Shown here piece by piece: positions 41,964-51,665 of a DNA stretch of 64,000 nucleotides. The notes beneath the pieces were generated by a model that worked only from the letters and a program-made list of their open reading frames with translations, did not search any database and was not told where the DNA came from. Made by a program: the position numbers and the translations under genes. Source of the stretch: Chlorogloeopsis fritschii PCC 6912 (lineage in GTDB: Bacteria; Cyanobacteriota; Cyanobacteriia; Cyanobacteriales; Nostocaceae). The DNA lies in assembly GCF_000317285.1 (NCBI RefSeq), contig NZ_AJLN01000050.1, forward strand, positions 1 to 64,000, in the 5' to 3' direction. Each line of letters opens with the position of its first letter. Positions within the stretch are counted from its first letter, which is position 1.

Positions 41964-43325
41964 CTAGTACCCAGAAGCAGCTACCTCACCGCAAAATTTC
42001 AGCTTGACTCCACTCTTTGGTGCGAGGGTAATACCTCTGCGTTGTGGTTGTTCTGGTCGAGGATCAACCAACGATAGTTGATAGCGTGACACAATAGTTG
42101 CTAAAACAAGCTTAATTTCAAACGGAGCCAAAGCATCGCCAATACAGCGACGAACACCACCGCCAAATGGCATAAATTCATAGGGAGAAAATTGACGCTT
42201 AAGAAAGCGTTCGGGCAAAAACTGCTGATTTTGCGGGTATAAATCCTCACGTTGATGCAAAAGATAAATGCAACCCATTACTATTGCCCCAGGTTCTAAA
42301 GTATATCCGAGAAGTTCAGTTGGTTCTTGCACGACTCTAGGGAATGTAAGCATCGCTACAGGGTGAATTCGTAAAGTTTCATTGCAAACGGCAGTCAGAT
42401 AAGGTAGTTGAACAATGCTCATCGGGCTGGGAGAATCACCAAGGGTATTTAGTTCTTGGAGTAGTTTTTCGTGTACTTCTGGTAGACGATGAATCCAATA
42501 CAAACCCCAAGCCATTGCCGATGCCGTGGTTTCTTGTCCAGCCAACAGCAATGTCATCATTTCATCGCGCAACTCGCGATCGCTCATCGATTCGCCTTGT
42601 TCATCCTTTGCTGCCATAAGTAAGGAAAGAATATCGATGCGGTTGAGATCGCCTTGCAACCGACGTTCTGCAATTTCTGCGTAGAGTAATTCATCAATTT
42701 GCTGCCTGAGGCGTACAAACTTTCCCCAAGGACTCCAAACACCCAAATCTTTTTGTAAAAAAGAGAAATAAAGAAAGCTAGACGTAAAAGGAGACTGAAA
42801 TAAATCCGTAATCAACATCAGCAAGTGCTTAAGTTGTTGGTAACGTTCTCCCTCAGATAAACCGAAAACAGCTTGTAAAATTACCTCCAGAGAAATCTGC
42901 TGCATCGCAGTTCTAGCTAAAAAAAACCGATCATGTGGTAACTGGCTAAAGATTTTTTCGACTAGATCGCAAATAAGTTTGCCGTAAGCTTTCATACGAT
43001 CGCCATGAAAAGGAGGCATCAACAGTTGCCGCCGTCGTTTGTGGCGTTCTCTCTCCAGCATGATAACTGAAAAGTTCCCAATTAAAGGCTCCAAGGTTTT
43101 ATTCGGCTCACCTAGAGCGGCAAACTTCTTTCTATCGTTGGTTAAAATTTCTTGAAGTGCTTTGGGATGCTGTACAAATACCACCGTATCTCCAAAACCC
43201 ACGATTTCAGCCGTGAATAAATCGGGATATTTTTGAGTGGCGCTTTCCATATATCCTATGGGATCGGCAACCCAATGAAGTTTTTGGAGAAAAGAGGGAG
43301 TGTTGAGAGTATTAGGTAGTTGCAT
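41964..43325 (-). CDS. Cytochrome P450, CYP110-like
   Basis: A heme-thiolate monooxygenase of 453 residues. Key motifs: the I-helix oxygen-binding stretch LLAGQETTASAMAW, the ExxR pair (ETLR), and the heme loop FGGGVRRCIGDALA with ligand C394. The N-terminal phrase WVADPIGYMESATQKYPDLF is typical of the cyanobacterial CYP110 family, which hydroxylates fatty acids or terpenes. No membrane anchor. ATG start. It is encoded on the opposite strand from the MocR regulator, whose upstream site lies between the two; shared control is plausible. Confidence 0.92.
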   Translation of the reverse strand: MQLPNTLNTPSFLQKLHWVADPIGYMESATQKYPDLFTAEIVGFGDTVVFVQHPKALQEILTNDRKKFAALGEPNKTLEPLIGNFSVIMLERERHKRRRQLLMPPFHGDRMKAYGKLICDLVEKIFSQLPHDRFFLARTAMQQISLEVILQAVFGLSEGERYQQLKHLLMLITDLFQSPFTSSFLYFSFLQKDLGVWSPWGKFVRLRQQIDELLYAEIAERRLQGDLNRIDILSLLMAAKDEQGESMSDRELRDEMMTLLLAGQETTASAMAWGLYWIHRLPEVHEKLLQELNTLGDSPSPMSIVQLPYLTAVCNETLRIHPVAMLTFPRVVQEPTELLGYTLEPGAIVMGCIYLLHQREDLYPQNQQFLPERFLKRQFSPYEFMPFGGGVRRCIGDALAPFEIKLVLATIVSRYQLSLVDPRPEQPQRRGITLAPKSGVKLKFCGEVAASGY

Positions 43326-43515
43326 ATGAAGGCAAGGGAATAGGGAAGGAATACAGCGATTTCAGTCGTGTTGAAAAATGGTTAGATATTTATGTATGAG
43401 TATTTAAACAAAACTGTGGGGGCGATCGCTCTTTTGCAATCCTAGAGTTTAGCGGCAATGAGGCTAGTAACTAAATTTTTGTCTCTGTAATCAGCTTATA
43501 ATGCTATTAGTTTGA

Positions 43516-43557
43516 ATAAAAGTGCCAATTATTGTGTAATTAATGGTGCCATTGTGG
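43516..43557. promoter_or_regulatory. MocR-type operator candidate, regulator side
   Basis: Two GTGCCA half-sites in direct orientation (43522-43527 and 43546-43551), inside a block shared with 41808-41847. It ends about 35 bp before the regulator's start and lies in the divergent promoter region with the P450 gene. Confidence 0.65.
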
Positions 43558-43591
43558 TGTTTCGCGCTCTTAACTGGTAATTGGAGAATTT

Positions 43592-45169
43592 ATGGCGAAC
43601 CAAGTAAAGTCTGGCATCACAAATATATTTGAACTTCAGCCTCAAGACTCTACACCACTATATCGCCAATTGTATGAGCGCCTGCGCTTGGCTATCCTGA
43701 CAGAACAACTGACAGCCGGAGTGCAACTTCCCTCCACACGCTCTCTGGCAAGCGAGTTAGGAGTTTCTCGGAACACAGTTCTGCTTGCTTACGATCAATT
43801 ACTAGCAGAAGGCTATATAGAGGGCAAAGTGGGAAGTGGAACCACTGTAGCTCAAGTTCTACCCGAAAGTTTGCTTTCCACTTCCAATAATAAATCTAAA
43901 CCCCAATTTGAGTATCAGCAGTCCAGTCAAAAAAGGCTCTCACATCGAGGTAGAGCCTTAGCACAAACTCCCTTAATTCCGAAGCCATTGCAAACTTTAC
44001 AAGGAAAACAACAACGGATATTTCGGGCGGGGATTTCTGCAGTTGATGCTTTTCCCCATGAACTATGGTCACAACTAATTGCGCGTCGAGCCAGGAACTC
44101 GCTGCAAAACTTGCTCACCGATCGCGAGCTTAGAGGATATCTCCCATTGCGCGAAGCAATAGCAGCTCATATTGTTGTAGCACGCGGAGTTCGTTGCACA
44201 CCGGATCAGATAATTGTGGTTGCAGGTTTCCAAGGAGGATTTGACTTGGCAGCGCGAGTGCTGCTCGATCCAGGCGATCCTGTTTGGATGGAAGATCCTG
44301 GTTATTTGGGCGCTCGTGGTGCTCTGATTGGAGCAGGAGCTAACCTTATACCAGTGCCAGTCGATACAGAAGGACTTGATGTTACTGCTGGCATGGCAAA
44401 GTGTCCACAGGCACGTCTAGTCTACGTGACACCTTCACACCAATTTCCGCTTGGCGTAACTATGAGTCTTGCACGGCGGTTGGCGCTACTGGAGTGGGCA
44501 AATCAAAATGGTGCTTGGGTACTTGAAGATGATTACGATAGCGAGTATCGCTTTGTCGGGCGTCCGTTAACCGCATTGCAAGGAATTGACAGTAGCGACT
44601 GTGTAATTTACTTTGGCACCTTTAGCAAAGTACTTTTTCCCGCTTTGCGTCTGGGCTATCTTGTTGTGCCACCTGATTTAGTAGAAGCTTTTATTGCCGC
44701 CCGTCACTTTATTGGCACCCGCGTACCAACACTTGAGCAAGCTGTACTTGCCGACTTTATGAACGAAGGACACTTCAATCGCCATATCCGGCGGATGCGA
44801 TCGCTTTATGCAGAGCGCCGAGTCACTTTAGTTGCAGCACTGAAGCGTGAACTAGAGTTTGAAATTTACGCTCCCGAAACGGGAATGCATATTGTGTTGT
44901 GGCTACCGCCAGGAATGAATGACAAATTAGCATCACAGCAAGCTGCGGTGGTTGGGATTGACGCCATGCCATTGTCATTATTTAGCATGACACAGACAAG
45001 GGCTGGGCTGCTACTCGGCTATGCTGCTGTAGACGTTCATCAAATCCACGACGGAGTACAAAGACTGGCAACGGCTTTAAGAGCAATTCAAATACTAAGG
45101 CTCACCTGCTGCCCACTGGCTAAGAAAAGTAGGTGTACAACGATGTGCGATCGCCTCTGCCAATCTTAA
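43592..45169 (+). CDS. MocR/PdxR-type transcription regulator
   Basis: A fusion regulator of 525 residues. The N-terminal GntR winged helix (about 20-90) reads PLYRQLYERLRLAILTEQL, LPSTRSLASELGVSRNTVLL and GYIEGKVGSGTTV. A PLP-dependent fold-type-I aminotransferase domain follows (about 130-500), with the PLP Lys in FGTFSKVLFPALRLGY and the Asp/Tyr region LVYVTPSHQFPLG. MocR proteins bind direct-repeat operators and sense an amino compound or PLP. The last ~25 residues (after ALRAIQ) read antisense through the next gene's 3' end, probably because an original stop was lost. ATG start. Confidence 0.9.
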   Translation: MANQVKSGITNIFELQPQDSTPLYRQLYERLRLAILTEQLTAGVQLPSTRSLASELGVSRNTVLLAYDQLLAEGYIEGKVGSGTTVAQVLPESLLSTSNNKSKPQFEYQQSSQKRLSHRGRALAQTPLIPKPLQTLQGKQQRIFRAGISAVDAFPHELWSQLIARRARNSLQNLLTDRELRGYLPLREAIAAHIVVARGVRCTPDQIIVVAGFQGGFDLAARVLLDPGDPVWMEDPGYLGARGALIGAGANLIPVPVDTEGLDVTAGMAKCPQARLVYVTPSHQFPLGVTMSLARRLALLEWANQNGAWVLEDDYDSEYRFVGRPLTALQGIDSSDCVIYFGTFSKVLFPALRLGYLVVPPDLVEAFIAARHFIGTRVPTLEQAVLADFMNEGHFNRHIRRMRSLYAERRVTLVAALKRELEFEIYAPETGMHIVLWLPPGMNDKLASQQAAVVGIDAMPLSLFSMTQTRAGLLLGYAAVDVHQIHDGVQRLATALRAIQILRLTCCPLAKKSRCTTMCDRLCQS

Positions 45170-46192
45170 GCCCAGCAAGGGGCCAAACTTAAAGCCATGA
45201 CCGGAAAAACCAGACATTACCCAAGAATTACCCAACGGTTCCACAATAAAGTGTTCTTCGGGAGCTACAGTATAAAAACAAGTGCAGGCGCTTTTTAATT
45301 GGTAGCGGTTAAAGTCTTTAATTCGTCGTTCCAGCTGCTTGTATATCTGTTGTGCTTCAGCTTCACCAGCAGTGCGATCGCGATCGGGATTACCAGTTAA
45401 CGTAAAGCGATGATCGCCAATTTTCAGATCTGTTCCCAGTACGGGCGGTACAAGATAAAAGCCACATTCGGGATCGATGTCGAGAATCATTGGTGCATTG
45501 AGCCATTGAGCTTTTGTCTCGACAGGCGGCTCAACATAAACTACTACCTGACGCGACGGTGTGACACGCTTGCCGAAATCTGGCAGCAGACGTGTAACCC
45601 AAGCACCAGCAGCAATTACCAATGTATCAGCATCGGCGATCGCTCCTGCTAACACAATTCGAGAGCGATCAGGATCGATGTCACGTACCTGCGTCTGGGT
45701 ATGTAAAATTACACCTTTGTGAGACAAATATTCTGCCATCGCTGCAATAATCTTTTCAGCCAGCAGAACATCGCCACTATCGAGATAGAAAGCACTCTCA
45801 ACTCCATCAGCCATAAGGAGTGGGAAAGCCGCTTGCAGTTGTTCGGCATTAAGCCAGCGCACACCGATACCCAGTTGTTCAAGAGTTGTTGCTGAATCGG
45901 ATGCCCAACTCTCGGTTGCTGATGCTAGTACTAAAGTTCCAGTAGGTGCATAAAGCTGTTTGCCAATATCCGCCCATAGCTGTTCCCATGCTCGATAGGC
46001 ATCAAAAACCATGCGAGTATAACCCAACTTCCTACCGTAGGGAAAGCGAATTAGACGATGTTGATCTACCGATGAGCCAAGCGAATTTGGAAGCGTTCCT
46101 TGCTCGTACACAGTCACTTGATGCCCCTCACGGCAGAGCGCCCAAGCCGCAGATAATCCGATGATGCCAGCACCCACAACCGTTACTTTCAT
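45095..46192 (-). CDS. FAD-dependent amine oxidase (sarcosine/N-methyltryptophan oxidase-like)
   Basis: A DAO-superfamily flavoprotein of 365 residues. The N-terminal ADP-binding motif is VVGAGIIGLSAAWAL (G7, G9, G12), followed by VTVYEQG. The SolA/MSOX-like phrases SSVDQHRLIRFPYG and YRAWEQLW and the C-terminal FIVEPLGNSWVMSGFSGHGFKFGPLLG fit monomeric sarcosine oxidases, where FAD may be covalently bound. It probably oxidises an N-methyl or secondary amine, releasing peroxide. I chose the ATG at 46192 rather than TTG at 46216. It lies just after the zinc-ribbon gene in one operon, and its 3' end overlaps the convergent MocR gene by 75 bp. Confidence 0.88.
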   Translation of the reverse strand: MKVTVVGAGIIGLSAAWALCREGHQVTVYEQGTLPNSLGSSVDQHRLIRFPYGRKLGYTRMVFDAYRAWEQLWADIGKQLYAPTGTLVLASATESWASDSATTLEQLGIGVRWLNAEQLQAAFPLLMADGVESAFYLDSGDVLLAEKIIAAMAEYLSHKGVILHTQTQVRDIDPDRSRIVLAGAIADADTLVIAAGAWVTRLLPDFGKRVTPSRQVVVYVEPPVETKAQWLNAPMILDIDPECGFYLVPPVLGTDLKIGDHRFTLTGNPDRDRTAGEAEAQQIYKQLERRIKDFNRYQLKSACTCFYTVAPEEHFIVEPLGNSWVMSGFSGHGFKFGPLLGLRLAEAIAHRCTPTFLSQWAAGEP

Positions 46193-46212
46193 AGACGCAC
46201 CCTGCTCAGAGT

Positions 46213-46416
46213 TCAATCATCTGGAAACTGCCAGCACGAGATATGTTCAACATCTTTGCTACCGCATTGAGTGCAAACTGCCTTCGTAGAAGAATCTACC
46301 CACTCGTAGCCGCAACTGCGACAGTGGCAGAAAATATTGTTGCGATTAGCCGTTTGAATGCCTGAGTGCCACTCACGCAATTGGGAGTAGTCTGAGAAAG
46401 GAAAAGAGTCTGACAT
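46213..46416 (-). CDS. Small zinc-ribbon protein
   Basis: A protein of 67 residues. Cysteines C30, C32, C35 and C48, C51 form CHCRSC and CTQC, a zinc-ribbon pair with one extra cysteine. The flanking phrases FCHCRSCGYEWV and GSKDVEHISCWQ are typical of small bacterial zinc ribbons. It is the first gene of a two-gene operon with the FAD amine oxidase, 20 bp upstream of it. It could be an electron or metal chaperone or a regulator; the function is unknown. Confidence 0.78.
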   Translation of the reverse strand: MSDSFPFSDYSQLREWHSGIQTANRNNIFCHCRSCGYEWVDSSTKAVCTQCGSKDVEHISCWQFPDD

Positions 46417-46524
46417 TTTATTGTATACAATTTGGAAATTTACCTTTAGAGAAGATTCTAAATTGCTATTTTCGCTTTCGCTACTAACAGTCCAAATTGT
46501 GTACCTAATTTAATTAGCTCATTT

Positions 46525-47046
46525 TCATCTAAAGATGTCTTCAATATCGGGGCTAAAATGGAAATGTACTATTCTCCAATCCTTTTCAGTTTTCAGAGTA
46601 ATAAACTCCATAAATACAGAACCTTTTTTATGTTGCATTTCTAGATAGATAGTTCGAGTATTTTGATTTCTTGGAATTGACTTGATGATTGAATAGCCTT
46701 TACAATCTCCATATTGTTTGCTGACTGCAACTAACATGGCAGTCATAATAGGACGCGATTGATTAAACAATCGAGTCTGTTCTTGTTTCTGTGCAAAATC
46801 TATAGGAACCTCGTCGAGCAAAGCAAGTGTGCTATCTGCCCATTTATTAACAGCAGCCTCAACATCCCCCTGTTTGTAAAGCTCTAATCCTTTAGCAACA
46901 ACATCTGGGATGTTTGCTTTTTCCTGTACTTGGGCTATGGCGCTCTCTAATTTATAGGAATTCGGAGGTTTCGCGTAAGTTACAAATATAGGATTGATGA
47001 GAACTATAGCTACTGTTAAAGCCGTACCGATTAAAGTGGTTTTCAC
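46525..47046 (-). CDS. Secreted protein, unknown function
   Basis: A protein of 173 residues. The signal peptide (TTLIGTALTVAIVLINPIFV) is cleaved near TYA-K, about residue 25. A helical part (KGLELYKQGDVEAAVNKWAD) resembles a single TPR-like helix pair, and a beta domain follows (QNTRTIYLEMQHKKGSVFME and DWRIVHFHFS) that has the look of a cystatin/NTF2-like fold. No catalytic motif. It starts with GTG after a G-rich ribosome site. It is not obviously linked to its neighbours. Confidence 0.65.
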   Translation of the reverse strand: MKTTLIGTALTVAIVLINPIFVTYAKPPNSYKLESAIAQVQEKANIPDVVAKGLELYKQGDVEAAVNKWADSTLALLDEVPIDFAQKQEQTRLFNQSRPIMTAMLVAVSKQYGDCKGYSIIKSIPRNQNTRTIYLEMQHKKGSVFMEFITLKTEKDWRIVHFHFSPDIEDIFR

Positions 47047-47355
47047 ACCCCTTCACCCCCTTATTTTATGCCTCAAATCTTAGGGTTTCTCAGGGGGGCT
47101 ATTGGCTTTGGAACATAGTCCCTCTACTTTGATTATAACTTTTTTTGTTACTTTATTTCGACCAAAATGCTATTTTATTTTGTCATCAAAACTGACTAAA
47201 GTTTTTTAATAAAAATACAAAACTAGTCTCAAATAATTTTTTGATTTTAAGTTAATATGAAAATATTAAGCAAGAAAACATTATAATTTTTCTAAACATA
47301 ACTTAAAGTTTGATATTAAAAGCAAACTACAAGTTACTATTTTTCGGTACTTTAT
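47047..47355. other. AT-rich gap
   Basis: I see nothing nameable in these 300 bases apart from poly-A/T tracts. Confidence 0.5.
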
Positions 47356-48291
47356 TTAGCATTCTTGCGATCGCATAGCAACATTCTTCAACAGAGTCAT
47401 TGGGCCGTATTTTTTGAGCATCTGCATTTGTTCTTCGTTTTTAACAAACAAAGTACCAGCAAATCCTAAAGAATTCACTGGTATAGACTGGAAATATTCT
47501 TGCGATCGCCGTACAAGCAGCATCCATTTTCGTGTTATCAAAAGATTGTAAGCACCCGATTGTTTATTACCCTTACCTACTTCTAAACCTACCGCTTTGA
47601 GCAAGGAGCGATAGCACAAAAGTGTTGTCTCGGCGGCTGCGAATGGTGACTGTTTCCAGCAGGAATCTAATAAGGTGAAGGCGTGTAAAAAAGGAAGCCC
47701 AGGTATAGTTGCAATCGAGTTTTGAAATTGGGCAGATGTAAGTAAAGGTTCAATGGGAATCTGAGAGCCTGTTGGTACAAGTGGCAGTGGCACAATTTGC
47801 AAATGTTTGTGTCGTTGACTTGCACCAGCAATTTTTCCAGCATTGTAGAACGTTAAACCATCATACTCTGCCATACAAGCCCACATAGCTGTAAAATCTT
47901 GTAGATTGAGCCAGTTTTCTTGTTCCTCAAAAGCACGGGTAATCAGCAGCAGATGATAGTCAGCAACGTTATATTTGTTCAAAATACATACATGAGAATC
48001 AGAAATATCTGCAACAAATAAATCCTCTTCATAGGGAAGAAAAGGATTAAAATCTTTGTTAGAGGAAGTACTTTGCTTTTGTTGTTTGAGCTTGGCTTCA
48101 TCTTTGCGAGCAAGGTTAGACAAAATCCTCACTAGAAAGCGCACACCATCTTGCTCTACAAATTCAGACTCAGTTGGTATAGGAACGAGTGCACCAGTCG
48201 AGAGAGCATATTTTGTTTGCTCTTTAACTTTTGTCCATAAAGTGCCAGGTTTGAGCAATATTTTCCCTTCTACCATTTTTTCTTGAGACAT
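47356..48291 (-). CDS. Ap4A phosphorylase / ATP adenylyltransferase
   Basis: A HIT-like enzyme of 311 residues that splits diadenosine tetraphosphate with phosphate to ADP and ATP. The catalytic histidine triad is ASQRHKHLQIVPLP (about residues 170-183), with the substrate-binding FYNAGKIAG before it and YHLLLITRAFEEQ earlier. The C-terminal section (KQSGAYNLLITRKWMLLVRR) belongs to the APA2-type extension. Length and order agree with yeast APA1/2-like proteins of cyanobacteria. It likely keeps stress-induced Ap4A low. ATG start. No operon partner. Confidence 0.88.
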   Translation of the reverse strand: MSQEKMVEGKILLKPGTLWTKVKEQTKYALSTGALVPIPTESEFVEQDGVRFLVRILSNLARKDEAKLKQQKQSTSSNKDFNPFLPYEEDLFVADISDSHVCILNKYNVADYHLLLITRAFEEQENWLNLQDFTAMWACMAEYDGLTFYNAGKIAGASQRHKHLQIVPLPLVPTGSQIPIEPLLTSAQFQNSIATIPGLPFLHAFTLLDSCWKQSPFAAAETTLLCYRSLLKAVGLEVGKGNKQSGAYNLLITRKWMLLVRRSQEYFQSIPVNSLGFAGTLFVKNEEQMQMLKKYGPMTLLKNVAMRSQEC

Positions 48292-48867
48292 TGTGAAACT
48301 TTTGTTAATAAAAAGTTATAAACAGAGCGTAACTGCCAGTTTAAATTTACTGCCCAAATCTTCGACTTAGTTGCTTAACTTATTTTAATTTATACAAATC
48401 TAGTATTATCAATGTATGTTAACCACATAAAAAAATAGCAAGCCTTGACCAACTAATAATGTGACACAGCTAAAATTGTGTACCATAATTTGCAGTCAAG
48501 TCAGCTAAAACAGCGCTAGTACTGGTGTGGCAATAATAAATAAGTTGGGTTAAAGATATGAACCCAACCTAAACGAACCTGATAAAAATACTCTGTACAC
48601 CTGCTGGCTTTGCCTGTATAGCCAAGGCAGAGCTCCCCGTTGAATCACCAGTTTTGAAAAATTTTACATTTTAAGTGTAGCTTAAGACTAAAAATTTTCT
48701 GACAATTTAATTTGGATTGTTATAGGTTTGGCGATCGCGCAGTATTTCCTCCGAAGAAGAGTGTTAAGCATACTTTCCCAGAAATACTAGGGATGAAAAT
48801 AGCACCTTTTTTCTTGCCGTAGGAGGCTAACCTTTCAAGACAAATTTGATGGTATAAATGTTACCCA
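48292..48867. other. Intergenic region with one hairpin
   Basis: No gene. A GTTGGGTT/AACCCAAC stem lies at 48544-48568. The rest is AT-rich, including a HIP1-like site near 48733. Confidence 0.5.
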
Positions 48868-49473
48868 TCACAGACTAGTGTTAGACAAAGGACGGTAGCT
48901 ATAACCAGAAGAAGGATCTTTTTGAATATACTGCTTAATAGTATCAAGATCAATAAAACAATCAGCCACATCAATCAAGCTGTCGCTAGTCATCGCTCGC
49001 ACACTGACAACTTCTACCCTAGCTCCTTGGTAGCTGACTGCATTCACAGCATAAGCTAAATCTCCATCTCCACTCACCAAAACCGCAGTATCGTAGTGGG
49101 GAGACAAATTCATCATATCTACAGCAATTTCTACATCCAGATTTGCTTTTTTTGAGCCATCTGGAAGCTGGGCTAAATCTTTGGTGACTACACGATAGCC
49201 ATTTCTACGCATCCAGAGGAGAAAACCCTGCTGTTTTTCGTTAGTCCGATCAAATCCTGTATAAAAGAAAGCTCGCAATAGCCTTGCACCCGCAGTGAGA
49301 CAATAAAGTAGCTTGGCGTAATCAATTTCTATTCCAAGTTGTAAGGCTGAGTAAAATAAATTTGAACCATCAATAAAAATAGCAACTCGACCGCGATTTA
49401 AGTTATTGAAAATATTTGATTCTCCTGAAGTTTCTGGCATCTTAGGCTCTTCTATTTTGATACCAGTATCCAT
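48868..49473 (-). CDS. NYN-domain (LabA-like) protein
   Basis: A PIN/NYN-fold putative RNase of 201 residues. The motifs are RVAIFIDGSNLFYSALQLG (first Asp), KANLDVEIAVDMM (central Asp), AVLVSGDGDLAYAVNAVSYQG (Asp pair) and VVSVRAMTSDSLIDVADCFIDLD. LabA of Synechococcus, in the same family, acts in circadian output. The ATG at 49473 has AAGGAGAGC upstream, so I prefer it to 49554. The short N-terminal tail (GIKIEEPKMPETSGE) is acidic. Single gene. Confidence 0.85.
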   Translation of the reverse strand: MDTGIKIEEPKMPETSGESNIFNNLNRGRVAIFIDGSNLFYSALQLGIEIDYAKLLYCLTAGARLLRAFFYTGFDRTNEKQQGFLLWMRRNGYRVVTKDLAQLPDGSKKANLDVEIAVDMMNLSPHYDTAVLVSGDGDLAYAVNAVSYQGARVEVVSVRAMTSDSLIDVADCFIDLDTIKQYIQKDPSSGYSYRPLSNTSL

Positions 49474-50597
49474 AAGATGCTCTCCTTGCCATTGTGGTCT
49501 TTCTTTCAAATACTTATATTGATTTGTGTGTTTGCTAAAAGTTGTAAAATTCATTGATACCTCTAGATTTTAAATGAGGAAAGTCTTTTAGGTCGCTAAC
49601 CAATTAAATCATCTGTGCTAATACCTAATTTTCATAGCAGACGTGATTGTGGAACTATGCAGAACTAAACATGGCTTCTTTGTCACTATTCATATAGGTT
49701 GTGGTTTGCTCAGGGCTTTTGGAAATTTCACTGTTGGCTTCTGAATCTGCCTAGAAGTATGCCCAATCTAAAAGCAGCGTACCAAGTGAGGAGAAACCAA
49801 GGAAAAGTGTCGGCATCTATTTGTATTGTACCTAGCCTACTAATCATCGCTGCATGAGATTATTTGACTTGCTTAATTTAATGGTTAACGAATGATAATC
49901 AACAAAAAGAAAATACTATGGATTGTAGTTAAATAGGCGACAACCTCTAAACATTATATTTTTACATCATTCAATTACTGAGATAATTTCCCTTTCAGCA
50001 ATTCTCTATACTGCCTAATTGTTCGTATTAGACTTTGAATGAGATCCAGATGTATTTTATTAAACCCTCTTTTAGCAAGGGCTTGTCCCTGTAAATGAAA
50101 AGAGCAAGTAATGATGTTGGAAAAGTCATTTAATTTACTAAATCTGTATTGGTATAAACTAAAGATTATACTGACTTAAATCAATATAATAATACTTTTA
50201 ACTCAGTTAATTACCTATATTTATTACTACTATTTGCTACTATATTGTTATTTAATAGATACGTTACCTTAATAAAAATACAAATAAATTATAGGAGTGA
50301 TAAGTATTTTGAATTTAAATTACTTTTTTGAAATATAATTTTTACACACTAAATTAGTTAAAATTACCAGCTACCTAGTAGTGGTAAAAAGCATTCTAAA
50401 CTATATGTAGTGCCGTGTCCAGTTGATGAAAATTTTCTAAAGAACTGGTTAACAGCAGTTTCCATCTCCATTTCTTGTTGTTCAAGGGTGTAGGGACGTA
50501 GGAAGAATAGTTCTTCATCAAACCCTCACCCTTAAACCAGCCTTAAAGGGCAAACTCACTCGTATGTTCTAAATTACAGCAAAAGAAAATTTTTCAA
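49474..50597. other. 1.1-kb AT-rich region with a possible gene remnant
   Basis: On the minus strand 49975-50175 is a 66-codon open frame without any start codon (ending YRELLKGKLSQ) with helical character. It may be the tail of a decayed gene. The rest shows no feature; the region is strongly AT-rich between about 50150 and 50400. Confidence 0.4.
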
Positions 50598-51665
50598 CTA
50601 ACAGGTTATAGATGGACTGCTAGACAGAATAGGTGGAAAATGATGGGTGTTGAGACCATGCATTGCTTGTAAACCAAGATTAGCTCGGTTAAGTATATCG
50701 GCGTCTGTCGGAATTACTGTGCCTCGACTATCTAAGACAGAATGATTAAAGTTAAAGCCGTTAAGGTTAAATGCGATCGAGCAAACGCCACAGGTTGCAA
50801 ACCAAATACCTATAGTTGGCAAAGCAGCTAGCAGGAAATAAAAAGCGCGATGATTTCGGCTAGCAAAAGGCGGAATTAAAAGGCGTCCTAAATAACCATA
50901 GTGTCCTGCCAAGTAGCTGTAAGTAGCTTGCTTTTGCCCAAATTTGTACCCGGTATTTATGGATTCGTTTTCGTCGGTGTTGCGGATGAGCGTTGAGGTA
51001 ACCAATGAGCCGTGTAAAGCACTCAAGAGCGCGCCGCCAAAAACTCCAGCAACCCCCAGCATATGGAAGGGATGCATGAGGATATTATGATTTGCTTGAA
51101 CAGCCATCATGAAGTGAAATGTTCCCGTAATTCCTAAAGGCAGACCGTCAGAAAAGCTACCTTGACCAATAGGATAAACTAGCAATACAGCTGTTGCGGC
51201 GGCGGCTGGTGCAGAGAATGCAACAGCAATCCAAGGGCGCATACCAAGGCGATAGCTGAGTTCCCAAAGTCGCCCTAAGTAGCACCAAATACCAATTAAA
51301 AAATGCAGTACTATCAACTGATAGGGGCCACCATTATAAAGCCATTCATCAAGGGAAGCCGCTTCCCAAATTGGATAAAAGTGTAAACCGATCGCAGCCG
51401 AAGTTGGCACCACAGCAGCTGTAATCAAATTGTTGCCGTCGAGCAAAGAACCTTTAATTGGCTCTCGAATACCTTCCATATCTACGCCAGGGGCGGCAAT
51501 AAAAGCGAGAATGAAACAGATACTAGCAGCCAGTAAAGTAGGAATCATCAGCACGCCAAACCAGCCGATATAAATCCGATTATTGGTACTGGTAATCCAC
51601 GCGCAAAATCGTTCCCATTGCTTGGTAAAATCAAATTCCTTTCCACGTTGAACGATGGTAGTCAT
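50598..51665 (-). CDS. psbA: Divergent photosystem II D1 (rogue/sentinel D1)
   Basis: A D1-family reaction-centre protein of 355 residues, offset +3 to standard numbering. Conserved: five transmembrane helices, TyrZ and D170 ([12 protein letters not shown]), H190 and H198 ([13 protein letters not shown]). Changed: E189 to Asn, position 130 to Leu (GRLWELS), H272 apparently to Tyr (NHRAFYF), E333 to Gly (MHGLNTHHF), D342 to Ile and A344 to Ser. Loss of several Mn4CaO5 ligands means it should not support water oxidation. The QD motif of chlorophyll f synthase is absent, so I assign the rogue/sentinel class proposed to silence PSII in the dark or in heterocysts. Confidence 0.88.
   Translation of the reverse strand: MTTIVQRGKEFDFTKQWERFCAWITSTNNRIYIGWFGVLMIPTLLAASICFILAFIAAPGVDMEGIREPIKGSLLDGNNLITAAVVPTSAAIGLHFYPIWEAASLDEWLYNGGPYQLIVLHFLIGIWCYLGRLWELSYRLGMRPWIAVAFSAPAAAATAVLLVYPIGQGSFSDGLPLGITGTFHFMMAVQANHNILMHPFHMLGVAGVFGGALLSALHGSLVTSTLIRNTDENESINTGYKFGQKQATYSYLAGHYGYLGRLLIPPFASRNHRAFYFLLAALPTIGIWFATCGVCSIAFNLNGFNFNHSVLDSRGTVIPTDADILNRANLGLQAMHGLNTHHFPPILSSSPSITC

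Noticed and set aside
50598-51665. Chlorophyll f synthase (ChlF) for the divergent D1
   Set aside because: The QD motif expected at positions 129-130 is absent (GRLWELS), and D170 is kept, so the rogue/sentinel class fits better.
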